DNA of 64,000 nucleotides from NCBI GenBank assembly GCA_965249455.1, contig OZ252236.1, positions 744,001 through 808,000 on the forward strand, in the 5' to 3' direction. Made by a program: the position numbers and the translations under genes. Under the pieces are notes generated by a model. It had not been told where the DNA came from, did no database searches, and saw nothing but the letters and a program-made list of their open reading frames with translations. This stretch comes from Jiulongibacter sp024742395. GTDB taxonomy: Bacteria > Bacteroidota > Bacteroidia > Cytophagales > Spirosomataceae. This document shows, piece by piece, positions 34,080 through 42,787 of the stretch (the stretch's first letter is position 1; the number at the start of each line of letters is the position of its first letter).

Positions 34080-35416
34080 ACGATAGCAAACTGACAATTG
34101 TAGGAGGTGGAATGACCGGACTTGCTGCAGCATATTTGGCAGCGAAAAATGGTCAAAAAGTGACCATTCTGGAAGGATCAGAGAAAATTGGAGGACTTCT
34201 GAATACATTTGAAATTGGTGGTGAGCAATTGGAGCATTATTATCATCATTTTTTTACCCAAGACGCCGAACTTCATTGGTTGCTTAAAGAATTAAAACTG
34301 AAAGACAAGATTATCTATAAGAAAACCAGTATGGGAGTCTATAGGAATGGTCAGATCTTTGATTTTAACGGGATAATTGATCTTTTGAAATTTAAACCCG
34401 CCAACCTTTTAGATAAGTTTAGGTGGGGGCTTACATCCATGTATTTGGGTAAAGTGGCCAATTGGAGAAAGAATGAAGATGTACCAACTTTAGAATGGTT
34501 TTACAAATGGGCTGGGAGGGGTATGACAGATGCACTATGGAAACCCATGTTAAATATCAAATTTGGACCTTATGCCGATCAGGTTCCGTTAGCATGGATG
34601 ATCGGTAGGCTTGCTCAGAGACTTAATTCAAGGAAAGGAGGTGATGAGAGATTGGCTTATATAGAAGGAAGTTGGAAAACCCTTCTTGATGCAATTGTGT
34701 CCAAATTGAAAGATATGGGTGTTGAGATAATCACTAATGCCCCTGTCAAAGAATTACAAATAAGAAATAATAAAATTGAGGGTCTATTGGCGGGAGAAAT
34801 TAGTATTTCAGGAGGGAAATATCTTGTTACAATTCCTTCTGTATATTTTGAGCATGTCAAAGGACTTGATCCCAAAATGGGAGGGAAAGATGTTGAATAC
34901 TTCGGTGCAGTCTGTACAATTCTCGAATTAAAGCACTCATTAAGCCATATTTATTGGATGAATGTAGCAGACGATGGATTTCCTTTTGGAGGTATTATCG
35001 AACACACAAATTTCATTGGCAAAGAGAAATACAATGGATCGCATATCGTGTATTTATCTAGGTACTTTGCCAACTCAGAAGACTTAGCCAGTATGACAGA
35101 AGATCAAATAAAGGAGAGGATGATCCCACCTTTGAAAAAGATCAATCCGGCCTTCTCAGAAGATTGGATTAAGAATGTGTTTGTATTCAAAACGAATACA
35201 GCGGCAACTGTTTGTGATTTGAGTTTTTCAGAAAAGGTGCCCTCATGTGTAACGGAAATAGAAGGGTTATATATAGCCAATATGACACACATATATCCTG
35301 ACGAAAGGAGTACTAATAACTCAATCCGTGTAGCGGCAGAGGCTTGTAAAACAATGGGTCTCAATGTCTCCGAAGTACCTTATGGAGCTTCACTTTCTGG
35401 CCAAATTGGCTTTTAA
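34076..35416 (+). CDS. FAD-dependent oxidoreductase (amine oxidase / protoporphyrinogen oxidase-like)
   Basis: 446 residues. An N-terminal dinucleotide-binding motif (IVGGGMTGLAAAYLA, about 8-22, with the acidic end in ILEGSEKIGGLLNTF) is followed by a substrate domain. The C-terminal GLYIANMTHIYPDERSTNNS contacts FAD in relatives. Proteins of this type are frequent in polysaccharide gene clusters of Bacteroidota but have no agreed function. It overlaps the Rieske gene by ATGA and its stop overlaps that of lgt on the other strand by 4 bp, so it closes the operon. Possible roles are desaturation or oxidation of the Rieske product. Confidence 0.82.
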   Translation: MNDSKLTIVGGGMTGLAAAYLAAKNGQKVTILEGSEKIGGLLNTFEIGGEQLEHYYHHFFTQDAELHWLLKELKLKDKIIYKKTSMGVYRNGQIFDFNGIIDLLKFKPANLLDKFRWGLTSMYLGKVANWRKNEDVPTLEWFYKWAGRGMTDALWKPMLNIKFGPYADQVPLAWMIGRLAQRLNSRKGGDERLAYIEGSWKTLLDAIVSKLKDMGVEIITNAPVKELQIRNNKIEGLLAGEISISGGKYLVTIPSVYFEHVKGLDPKMGGKDVEYFGAVCTILELKHSLSHIYWMNVADDGFPFGGIIEHTNFIGKEKYNGSHIVYLSRYFANSEDLASMTEDQIKERMIPPLKKINPAFSEDWIKNVFVFKTNTAATVCDLSFSEKVPSCVTEIEGLYIANMTHIYPDERSTNNSIRVAAEACKTMGLNVSEVPYGASLSGQIGF

Positions 35417-36231
35417 GCGGGTTTCAATCCTCGTGACCTGGCTCTAAGTAATAGGAATAAGCCGAATAAAACCATTGGGATACTTAATATTTGACCCATA
35501 TTCAGGCTCATGCCTTGTTCAAAATCGACTTGATTTTCCTTTAAGAACTCATACAAGAATCTTAAACCGAAAATCCAGGTAAAAAACAGGCCTGCAAGTA
35601 ATCCGTCAGGTAAACGCCTTTTGTATTTATTCCATATACTAAACATAAGGATAAAGAGTACAAGGCAACTTAATGACTCATAAAGCTGAGCGGGATGACG
35701 CGGTACTTGAGAGAATTCATAATTCTGCTTAAAAAGAAAGGCCCAGGGTACATCAGACGGTATACCCACAATCTCTGAGTTCATTAGGTTTCCGAAGCGT
35801 ATAAAAGCACCTGTAAGAGCAACAGAGACAGACATTCTATCAACAAGCCATAGGAAGGGCTGATCAGGCCTTTTTCGCGTGTATAGCCACAAGGCAAATA
35901 CAATTCCGAAGCCTGCACCGTGACTTGCTAAACCAGCATAAGGAGGAATAAGCATTTCTGTAATAAAACCTATTGGGTCTTCAGAAAAATGATTCCCTTC
36001 ATAAAAAACGTAATGCCCGATTCTAGCTCCCAGAACGGTTGAAATTATCATTGTCAATAGAAGAGGATCTAAGTCTTTTTCCGGCTTTCCTTCTGCCTTA
36101 AATATTCTTGTAAATACCTGGTAGCCCAAAAGAAACCCGCCGGCAAAAAGTAAACCATACCAACGTAGTTCAAAACTTCCAATTTTTATAATAGTGGGAT
36201 CAATATCCCAAACGATTTCGGCTAATAGCAT
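35413..36231 (-). CDS. lgt: Prolipoprotein diacylglyceryl transferase
   Basis: 272 residues with seven hydrophobic segments. Transfers diacylglyceryl from phosphatidylglycerol to the lipobox cysteine of prolipoproteins in the inner membrane. The Lgt signature is GAFIRFGNLMNSEIVG, with SHGAGFG and RHPAQLYESL also present. Length is normal for the family. Start ATG at 36231 gives LLAEIVWDIDPTIIKIGSFELRWYG with cropping at residue 20 fitting the family N-terminus. It converges on the FAD enzyme gene with a 4-bp overlap. It is housekeeping and marks the end of the accessory acyl cluster. Confidence 0.95.
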   Translation of the reverse strand: MLLAEIVWDIDPTIIKIGSFELRWYGLLFAGGFLLGYQVFTRIFKAEGKPEKDLDPLLLTMIISTVLGARIGHYVFYEGNHFSEDPIGFITEMLIPPYAGLASHGAGFGIVFALWLYTRKRPDQPFLWLVDRMSVSVALTGAFIRFGNLMNSEIVGIPSDVPWAFLFKQNYEFSQVPRHPAQLYESLSCLVLFILMFSIWNKYKRRLPDGLLAGLFFTWIFGLRFLYEFLKENQVDFEQGMSLNMGQILSIPMVLFGLFLLLRARSRGLKPA

Positions 36232-36465
36232 GAATAATCTTTTGATCTTGAGGTAAAATTAGTCCTTTCTTTATAAATCGGTTTAAAAACCTTGTGATTC
36301 TTGATCGCTTTGTAGAATTTTGGCCTGCATTTATGAGCAAAGGTCAATTACATAACTCATCAACTACTAAAGTCGCCAATATCTTGCGACGAATTTTCCG
36401 TGTCTAAACCATAGATGCGGTGAATCCCTTAATTTTTCATTCTTTTTTGACATAAAAACATAACA

Positions 36466-37434
36466 ATGCAAACGATAAAAGCGGGAGTCATTGGTGGTGC
36501 CGGATATACTGGCGGTGAACTACTAAGAATCCTTATTAATCATCCTAATGTTCAGATCGAATTTGTTAACTCATTAAGTCAGACCGGAAAGCCGGTATGG
36601 AGTTCACATAAGGACCTTTTTGGAGAGACAGATTTTCTCTTTTCTAATGAGAAAGATCTCGGGAAGGCAGATGTTCTTTTTCTTTGTTCAGGACATGGTC
36701 AATCTGTAAAATTTCTTGCGGAGAACAGCGTGCCTGACTCAGTCAAGATTATTGACTTAAGTACAGATTTTCGAGATGAAAGTGAAGGGTTTATTTATGG
36801 ACTCCCTGAATTGAAAAGAGAGCAGATTAAATCTGCGAATAAAATTGCTAATCCCGGATGTTTTGCCACAAGTATTCAGTTGGCTCTTTTGCCTTTAGCT
36901 ATGGCAGGTCAACTGAAGGATGACGTTCATGTAAGTGCAGTAACTGGCTCTACCGGTGCCGGACAATCATTGAGTGCCACGGGTCATTTTAGCTGGAGGA
37001 ATAATAATATTTCCATCTATAAAGCATTTACTCATCAACATCTGAAGGAAATTGGTCAAAGCTTAAGATTTCTGCAGAATAGCTTCAATACAGAGATTAA
37101 TTTTATTCCATATCGTGGAAATTTTACCCGCGGTATAATGGCCAATGTTTATACGACTTTTGAGGGCTCTGAGGAAGAGGCGTTACAGATGTTTAGGGAT
37201 TACTATTCAGAACACCCTTTTACGCATGTGACCGAAAGTGTTATCGATTTAAAAATGGTTGTTAATACGAATAAGTGCATAGTACAAGTCCAAAAACAGG
37301 GTAAAAATATCCTGATAACAAGCATAATTGATAATCTTGTAAAAGGGGCATCTGGCCAGGCGGTTCAGAATATGAACCTGATTTTTGGTTTACAGGAAAA
37401 TGCTGGATTAAAGCTCAAATCAGTAGGTTTTTAA
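36466..37434 (+). CDS. argC: N-acetyl-gamma-glutamyl-phosphate reductase
   Basis: 322 residues. Reduces N-acyl-glutamyl phosphate to the semialdehyde in arginine synthesis. The N-terminal GVIGGAGYTGGELLRIL is the NADP-binding glycine-rich motif, and the catalytic Cys132 lies in IANPGCFATSIQLAL. FTHQHLKEIGQSL and GNFTRGIMANVY are also family features. Length is somewhat short but normal for the Bacteroidota form (about 320). It is followed after 11 bp by argD. The 230-bp upstream region has no promoter that I can name with confidence. Confidence 0.95.
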   Translation: MQTIKAGVIGGAGYTGGELLRILINHPNVQIEFVNSLSQTGKPVWSSHKDLFGETDFLFSNEKDLGKADVLFLCSGHGQSVKFLAENSVPDSVKIIDLSTDFRDESEGFIYGLPELKREQIKSANKIANPGCFATSIQLALLPLAMAGQLKDDVHVSAVTGSTGAGQSLSATGHFSWRNNNISIYKAFTHQHLKEIGQSLRFLQNSFNTEINFIPYRGNFTRGIMANVYTTFEGSEEEALQMFRDYYSEHPFTHVTESVIDLKMVVNTNKCIVQVQKQGKNILITSIIDNLVKGASGQAVQNMNLIFGLQENAGLKLKSVGF

Positions 37435-37445
37435 TAAAAGAAAGA

Positions 37446-38576
37446 ATGAATACATTTAATGTTTATCCGGTTTATGATATTACCCCTGTAAAAGCAGAGG
37501 GTTCTAAACTTTGGGATGATAAGGGAATAGAATATTTAGATTTATATGGAGGCCATGCTGTGATTTCAATAGGACATTCGCATCCTCGTTATGTAAAAGC
37601 TATTCAAGATCAAGTAGCAAAACTGGGTTTTTATTCCAATTCTGTTAAAATGCCTTTACAGGATGAGTTGGCTCTAAAACTCGGTGAGCTTTCAGGACTT
37701 TCTGATTACCAACTATTCATGGCTAATAGTGGGGCAGAAGCAAATGAGAATGCTTTAAAATTGGCCTCTTTTTATAATGGGAGAAAGAATGTAATTGCTT
37801 TTTCAAAAGGTTTTCATGGGAGAACCTCAGCGGCCGTGGCAGCGACAGATAATCCTTCAATTCAAGCTGCTATCAATTTTGCTGATCATGTAGCCATACT
37901 TCCATTTAATGACGTTGAGGCGGTAAAGGCTGCCATTAATGATGAGACCTGTGCGGTGATTATGGAGGGTATTCAAGGTGTTGGTGGGGTTCATGTGGCT
38001 ACACCAGAATTTCAAATGGCTATAAGAGAAGCGTGTTCTAAACATGGGGCAGTATTCATTCATGATAGTGTGCAATGTGGTTATGGTCGGTCAGGTCATT
38101 TCTTTAGTTTTCAGGATACAGAATTAAAGCCCGATATTATTTCAATGGCAAAAGGAATGGGAAACGGTTTTCCTGTAGGTGGTATACTTATTTCTCCAAA
38201 ATTCGAAGCTAAATATGGAATGCTAGGAACCACTTTTGGTGGAAATCATTTAGCTTGTGCTGCAGCAATAGCTGTTTTAGATGTAATGAAAGAGGAGTCT
38301 TTGGTAGAAAAGGCGAAAGAACTAGGCGATTATACAATAGATAAATTGAAACCATTATTATCTTCAGGTAAGATTAAAGAAATAAGGGGGAAAGGTTTAA
38401 TGATCGGTATAGAAATGAAGGAACCTATTAAAGCAATTAGAGAAAGTTTAATTTTTCAGGATAAAATATTTACCGGTGCCTCCGGTGCTAACACACTGAG
38501 ATTATTGCCAAGTTTGAATGTAAAGAAAGAAGAGTTGGATACTTTTATTGAAGCCTTTAGGGCTAAATTGTTTTAA
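37446..38576 (+). CDS. argD: Acetylornithine-type aminotransferase
   Basis: 376 residues, class III PLP aminotransferase. The PLP lysine is Lys236 in SMAKGMGNGFPVGG. HGRTSAAVAAT and NSGAEANENALKLAS bind cofactor and substrate. Converts the argC product to N-acylornithine. One oddity: the usual DE of the D-E-V-Q segment reads HDSVQCGYGRSG here, that is Asp207-Ser208, which keeps the PLP-contacting Asp but loses the Glu. It is cotranscribed with argC, and no further arg genes follow; the next gene is convergent with a 6-bp gap. Confidence 0.92.
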   Translation: MNTFNVYPVYDITPVKAEGSKLWDDKGIEYLDLYGGHAVISIGHSHPRYVKAIQDQVAKLGFYSNSVKMPLQDELALKLGELSGLSDYQLFMANSGAEANENALKLASFYNGRKNVIAFSKGFHGRTSAAVAATDNPSIQAAINFADHVAILPFNDVEAVKAAINDETCAVIMEGIQGVGGVHVATPEFQMAIREACSKHGAVFIHDSVQCGYGRSGHFFSFQDTELKPDIISMAKGMGNGFPVGGILISPKFEAKYGMLGTTFGGNHLACAAAIAVLDVMKEESLVEKAKELGDYTIDKLKPLLSSGKIKEIRGKGLMIGIEMKEPIKAIRESLIFQDKIFTGASGANTLRLLPSLNVKKEELDTFIEAFRAKLF

Positions 38577-38582
38577 ACAGGA

Positions 38583-39494
38583 TTAAAACTTCCCCTTTCT
38601 TCTTCTTCCGAGAGTCATAAAGATTATGCCAATTAAAATAATTACACTGGCCATAATGGAATTTTGGCTCAAGGTTTCTTCAGCCAAATAATAACCTAGA
38701 ATCATTGCCACTACAGGATTTACGAAGGCATATGAGGATGTAAGAATAGGTGGTGCATTATTAATTAGCCAGACATAGGCAGAATAGCCAATGAATGAGC
38801 CAATAAGTACCAAGTAACACATTGCTAGTATTCCCTGTTTTGACATGCCGATTAGGGAATACAGCTGGTTATCTTCAAGAACTAAAGACAAGATAAGAGC
38901 AACAGATCCACCTGATAACATTTGAACGGAGGTGCCTTGAATTCCTTTTATTTGACTGGTTTTAGGGCTTATTAGTGAGCCATATGCCCAAGATATTGAG
39001 CCGGCGAAAACGACACAGATTGGAAACAGCTCTGATAATCCAATATCTGTGCTTATACTGAATGGATTAAATATAAAAATAACACCTATTATGCCGAGTA
39101 CCATACCAAAGCCAGAAAGTGGTGAGGGGCCTGTTTTACTAAAAAAGAAATAATCCAGTATAAAAACCCACACAGGTAAAAGTGCTACAAGAAGGGCTAC
39201 CAAGCCTGAAGGTATATACAGAATAGCAAAGCAAACGGCACTGGTCCCTATTCCGGTAAGAAGAACACCGATAAGAGCACTGCCTGAAAACTCATCCTTT
39301 TTGGGCAGGCCGGTTTTAAATAAAGAAAAAAGGAAGAGGATGCACCCACCTGAAGTAAATCGTAATGCCGTTAGAAGCATAGGAGATAAATCTTGAAGGC
39401 CTATTTTAACTCCTAGATACGTACTTCCCCAGATAGTGTATACTAAAAATAGATTGAGGAATAAATTGTATTGGTAGTTTTTAAATAGGTTCAT
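38583..39494 (-). CDS. EamA/DMT-family transporter
   Basis: 303 residues, ten membrane helices in two EamA repeats. The first starts YTIWGSTYLGVKIGLQDL with PMLLTALRFTSGG; the second contains GSISWAYGSLISPK. The closing helices include SSYAFVNPVVAMILGYYLAEE, read with normal family spacing. Such proteins export amino acids or metabolites, but the substrate is not predictable. A dyad (39523-39544) just upstream of the start might bind a regulator. It is separated by 113 bp from the aldo/keto reductase gene on the same strand. Confidence 0.88.
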   Translation of the reverse strand: MNLFKNYQYNLFLNLFLVYTIWGSTYLGVKIGLQDLSPMLLTALRFTSGGCILFLFSLFKTGLPKKDEFSGSALIGVLLTGIGTSAVCFAILYIPSGLVALLVALLPVWVFILDYFFFSKTGPSPLSGFGMVLGIIGVIFIFNPFSISTDIGLSELFPICVVFAGSISWAYGSLISPKTSQIKGIQGTSVQMLSGGSVALILSLVLEDNQLYSLIGMSKQGILAMCYLVLIGSFIGYSAYVWLINNAPPILTSSYAFVNPVVAMILGYYLAEETLSQNSIMASVIILIGIIFMTLGRRRKGKF

Positions 39495-39522
39495 CTGAAA
39501 ATTCTAAGCTGCTTAAAATTCG

Positions 39523-39544
39523 GGTAAATGTAATTTTATTTACC
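39523..39544. promoter_or_regulatory. Inverted repeat upstream of the EamA gene
   Basis: GGTAAAT and ATTTACC are separated by 8 bp, about 30 bp before the EamA start on the minus strand. It may be an operator or a 5' UTR hairpin; no adjacent regulator gene was seen. Confidence 0.3.
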
Positions 39545-39607
39545 GTAGATTTAGATGATTTTGCTCTACTTCAACGAATATTGAATTTTAAAATGATCAA
39601 AATACAG

Positions 39608-40588
39608 CTATTTTGGAATCCACCATTCAGGGACACTTGGTAAGGCGACTTCAACTTCACTTTTCTGGTTAAATCTTGGTAAAGTGTCGGCTTTTAAATT
39701 CGAAAGAAGTTGATCAATGTTTCTACATCCTGGGATTGTAACAGCAATATTTTTATTGCTAAGACAAAAATTTATAGCTGCCAGATTTAAGTCTTCCCCA
39801 GCTGTTTCAAGAAATGAAAGCTTTTTTACGGACTGATTAAGCCAGTTAATATCTTTTTCATTCATTGAAGACCTGTAATTGTCCTTTTCAAACGACTGCG
39901 GTAAAGAGTGGAGCCTTTTAGACGTCAGGAAGCCTGAGGCTAATGGAACACGTCCAATGAAGTCGTACTTCGATGAAGACACTTCGTTGAAAAGTAAATT
40001 TTCGGCCCTTCGGTCTATTAAATTATAAATAACTTGCAAAACATCTCCAAATTCGTATTTCATCACCTCTTTTGCTCCATAAACACTTTTGGAACTTACC
40101 CCCCATTGTTTGATAATCCCTTTTGATCTTAGCTTTTTTAAAAGGGTTATGTCATAACTATTCCAATCGAAATTATCTGGTGGACTATGAAATAGTAGGA
40201 CATCCACGTAATTGGTCTGTAGTCTCTTTAAGCTTAAACTTAATGCTTTTTCCATCCATTTCGGCGAAAAGTCCAAAATGAATGTGTCTGGATATATTTC
40301 TCGGTTACCAAACTTTGTACAAATGATAAATTCTTCTCGTGGTATTCCAGATGCATTAATCGCTTTTCCTAAAATTGATTCTGATTGTCCTCGACCGTAA
40401 GCGTCGGATGTGTCAAAAAATCGAATACCATTTGAAATAGCTTCAATTAGGAGGTTTATTGCCTTATTTTCGTCAATGAAACCCCAGCCTTTGGGCTCAC
40501 CATTTACAAAATTGGGACCTCCCAACTGCCATGTACCTAATCCTAGTTTACTTTTCAATTTTGCTGTGAAGCTGTATCGGCCTGCCAT
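39608..40588 (-). CDS. Aldo/keto reductase
   Basis: 326 residues, TIM-barrel NADPH oxidoreductase. Conserved features are LGLGTWQLGG, the catalytic FFDTSDAYGRGQSE (Asp and Tyr), the lysine in IICTKFGNRE, and the NADPH-binding NIAVTIPGCRNIDQL near the C-terminus. The group acts on sugar or small carbonyl compounds. Its start overlaps the TauD-like gene stop by one base (TAATG), so both are one transcription unit and probably one pathway. Substrate unknown. It resembles the AKRs used in amino-sugar and secondary-metabolite routes but not diagnostically. Confidence 0.88.
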   Translation of the reverse strand: MAGRYSFTAKLKSKLGLGTWQLGGPNFVNGEPKGWGFIDENKAINLLIEAISNGIRFFDTSDAYGRGQSESILGKAINASGIPREEFIICTKFGNREIYPDTFILDFSPKWMEKALSLSLKRLQTNYVDVLLFHSPPDNFDWNSYDITLLKKLRSKGIIKQWGVSSKSVYGAKEVMKYEFGDVLQVIYNLIDRRAENLLFNEVSSSKYDFIGRVPLASGFLTSKRLHSLPQSFEKDNYRSSMNEKDINWLNQSVKKLSFLETAGEDLNLAAINFCLSNKNIAVTIPGCRNIDQLLSNLKADTLPRFNQKSEVEVALPSVPEWWIPK

Positions 40589-41370
40589 TAATTTGACAAG
40601 AAATCATCTGAGAAAATGATCTTTCCTTTTACTAAGCATCTTTCTCCCTTTTTATTGGCAAAGTAAGAGTTTCTGCCATGCAAGATTCGATCGTCATGAA
40701 AGAAAACTGCCTCACCAGGTTTTAGCTGAACTGGAGTAAGAATACCCGAAGTCACAATTCTGGATTCTAAATATGCATGAAAGTCTTCTACCAATTGGAG
40801 AGCCTCTTCTGTATTTTCTTTATCGATACAGTAATAGTTCCAATTGGCCAGATAACCTATTTCATCTTTATCTAGAATTTTCCTGATTTTTTTATTCCCT
40901 TGCTTTTCAAAATTTACAGAGATGCTGAATAGGTTTGACAAAAGTTCGGTTTCGTTGTCTAATTGTATTAACTCTACAAGTTCGTCAAGATCAATGAAAG
41001 TAGTGGCACCACCCTTGGGAGCCTGTGCAGTACAATAAAAGAACTGGACATTTTTTTGGTTATACAATTCGGCATAAGAATCGTCAGTATGCAAGGGTTG
41101 GCGAGTTTTAGCTGTTCTGTATCTGTCTTGTATTTCAGGATCAAAGCTTATTTCTATCCAACGGTTTGGTTTTGACTCCCCTGTATCTAGGTCTTCATCA
41201 ACATTATATGGTACACCAATGCTATCAGCAAATTCTTCGTAGTATCGATTTATATCTAGATCTAAAGGGAGGTCAGTTAAATGAACAACTTTATATTCCT
41301 TTAAAGCCCTTGAAAGTTCTGATTGGGTAGTTACAGCGTTCTTGAATTTTACTTGTTTTAGGAAATTCAT
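40588..41370 (-). CDS. TauD/TfdA-family Fe(II)/2-oxoglutarate oxygenase
   Basis: 260 residues. The iron-binding facial triad is visible: His94-x-Asp96 in QPLHTDDSYAE and distal His231 in RILHGRNSYF; the 2-oxoglutarate arginine is likely in the KGERCLVKGKI segment. A central TAQAPKGGATTFIDLDEL matches the TauD fold. Such enzymes hydroxylate or cleave small molecules. Its overlap with the aldo/keto reductase suggests consecutive oxidation and reduction of one metabolite. Start ATG at 41370. The ISL3-type element begins 98 bp upstream, so its native promoter may have been displaced. Confidence 0.87.
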   Translation of the reverse strand: MNFLKQVKFKNAVTTQSELSRALKEYKVVHLTDLPLDLDINRYYEEFADSIGVPYNVDEDLDTGESKPNRWIEISFDPEIQDRYRTAKTRQPLHTDDSYAELYNQKNVQFFYCTAQAPKGGATTFIDLDELVELIQLDNETELLSNLFSISVNFEKQGNKKIRKILDKDEIGYLANWNYYCIDKENTEEALQLVEDFHAYLESRIVTSGILTPVQLKPGEAVFFHDDRILHGRNSYFANKKGERCLVKGKIIFSDDFLSN

Positions 41371-41459
41371 TATTTAGGCTTAAAGTTGTTAAGTTTTATC
41401 AAAGCTAAACTTAAGAATCGAAATGCTATTCCTAAACGAAAATATATTTCAGAAAGTAC

Positions 41460-41467
41460 GGGATTAT
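41460..41467. repeat. Left 8-bp target-site duplication
   Basis: GGGATTAT immediately precedes the left end of the ISL3-type element; the identical octamer is at 42902-42909. Confidence 0.92.
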
Positions 41468-41499
41468 GGATCAATACCAAAACTTGTGGAGAGGTGATG

Positions 41500-42483
41500 T
41501 TAAGTATAGATTTGACAAAGTCTAAAGAGGTAAAATTCGATGTTTCTAACGCCACGGAATTGAGCTCTGAATGCCTTGATCTTGGCATTGAATGACTCTG
41601 CTGATGCATTAGTACTTCTATTGTCAAAATAATTTAGAATGGTTTGATAGTGGTTCTGGACTGTTCTTGCTACTGTATTGAATGTTTTGAATTCTGACTG
41701 CCGTACTGCTTCATGCCATTTGGCCAATTTTGCTAGTGCATAGACCTTGTCCTTGGTATGATTGAAGATGTGACGCAATTGCTCGGCTAGCAGATACGCC
41801 TTTTCCAGGTCTGGGTAGAGGTTAAATAAAATATCAGCTCGTTCTTTTTGAGTAGCAGTCCATTCATTTCTGGATTTATACAAGAGATACCGGCTTCTGA
41901 CCAATAATTGTTTCAGGTTGTCTCCATTTGGCAGTATCGCCGGCTTAAATTCTATTTTCTCCTTTCTAGCCTTCTCAATAGCCTCGTTTTCAGCTTCCAG
42001 TGCTTGCCAGCGGTGTTTAATTCTAAGCTCCTGAACAGCCTCAGAAGCTAATTGTTGAACATGAAACCGATCGGTCACCCTCACGGCTTTGGGAAAACAC
42101 CGTTTAACGATCAATTCCATATTGGCCGCCAGGTCAAGAGTGACCTCTTCCACCTTTTTACGCATACTTTCAGGCAATTTTTGCAAGACTTGAATGACAT
42201 CTTCTGCCTTTGTGCCTGACACAATAGCCACAATGCTTCCTTTTTTACCACGGGCTGATTTATTGGTGAGGATGGTATAAAGTTCGCCATGAGACAGGCT
42301 GGTTTCGTCAATGGAAAGATGTTTGCCCAGGTTTTCAGGGTACAATATCCATTTACGGGCATGGCTTAGTTGTGCCCAACTCTTAAAATCACTCAAATAG
42401 TCTTTGTATTGACGACTTAACGTTCTTCCCTTCACTCCATAGAAACTCCCGATAGTTTGAGCATCTACGGCATGATTATCCAT
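41500..42483 (-). CDS. ISL3-type DDE transposase
   Basis: 327 residues. Catalytic residues are probably Asp59 (LSIDETSLSHGELY), Asp138 (RVTDRFHVQQL) and Glu296 (NASAESFNAKIKAFR), the pattern of the DDE_Tnp_ISL3 domain. The insertion domain between the second D and the E is long, as in this family. Start ATG at 42483, overlapping the N-region ORF by 8 bp. No internal stop. I recognise it as the larger ORF of ISAon1-like elements of Bacteroidota. Confidence 0.92.
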   Translation of the reverse strand: MDNHAVDAQTIGSFYGVKGRTLSRQYKDYLSDFKSWAQLSHARKWILYPENLGKHLSIDETSLSHGELYTILTNKSARGKKGSIVAIVSGTKAEDVIQVLQKLPESMRKKVEEVTLDLAANMELIVKRCFPKAVRVTDRFHVQQLASEAVQELRIKHRWQALEAENEAIEKARKEKIEFKPAILPNGDNLKQLLVRSRYLLYKSRNEWTATQKERADILFNLYPDLEKAYLLAEQLRHIFNHTKDKVYALAKLAKWHEAVRQSEFKTFNTVARTVQNHYQTILNYFDNRSTNASAESFNAKIKAFRAQFRGVRNIEFYLFRLCQIYT

Positions 42484-42787
42484 AGATTTCTTTTAAAAAA
42501 GCAGCAAACTCTTTGGTCATTCGAGTGCCGTCAGCAACCAGATTCCATGCTCTGGTTTTCAATTCTCCGCTTGTTAAATCTATCCATCTTCGCCGTTTGA
42601 TATGCAGAAATACCTTAAAACCACGAAGTGGGAAATCCTGAAGGGTAGCTTCCAGATAGAAACCCTTAGAATGGAGTTTCAAATGGCTGAATTCAGCAGG
42701 TATATCTGCCTTCTCTTCAAAATAAAGGTGCAGAACTTCGTCTTTTTCAAGACGCTCAGACCTTATCAAGTCAAAGTTATCTACCAA
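42476..42787 (-). CDS. ISAon1-like transposase N-region protein
   Basis: 103 residues from a TTG at 42787, ending inside the start of the transposase ORF. It contains IPAEFSHLKLHSKGFYLEA, a KRRRWIDL patch and RMTKEFAAFLKEIYG, likely the DNA-binding part of the transposase. The reading frame stays open 15 further codons upstream and encodes a plausible LELLKLFLPSLL segment with no ATG, so the true start may be a rare codon (ATC 42832 or CTG 42811). How the two ORFs are joined (coupling or frameshift) is not clear. Confidence 0.8.
   Translation of the reverse strand: MVDNFDLIRSERLEKDEVLHLYFEEKADIPAEFSHLKLHSKGFYLEATLQDFPLRGFKVFLHIKRRRWIDLTSGELKTRAWNLVADGTRMTKEFAAFLKEIYG

Noticed and set aside
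36232..36465. Possible arginine-responsive leader or riboswitch before argC
   Set aside because: No arg-box-like dyad, leader peptide or known riboswitch fold could be recognised in the 234 bp.
41386..41595. Small plus-strand ORF upstream of the TauD-like gene
   Set aside because: It runs from flanking DNA into the IS end. Removing the IS leaves about 40 codons with no recognisable family pattern, so a chance frame is more likely.
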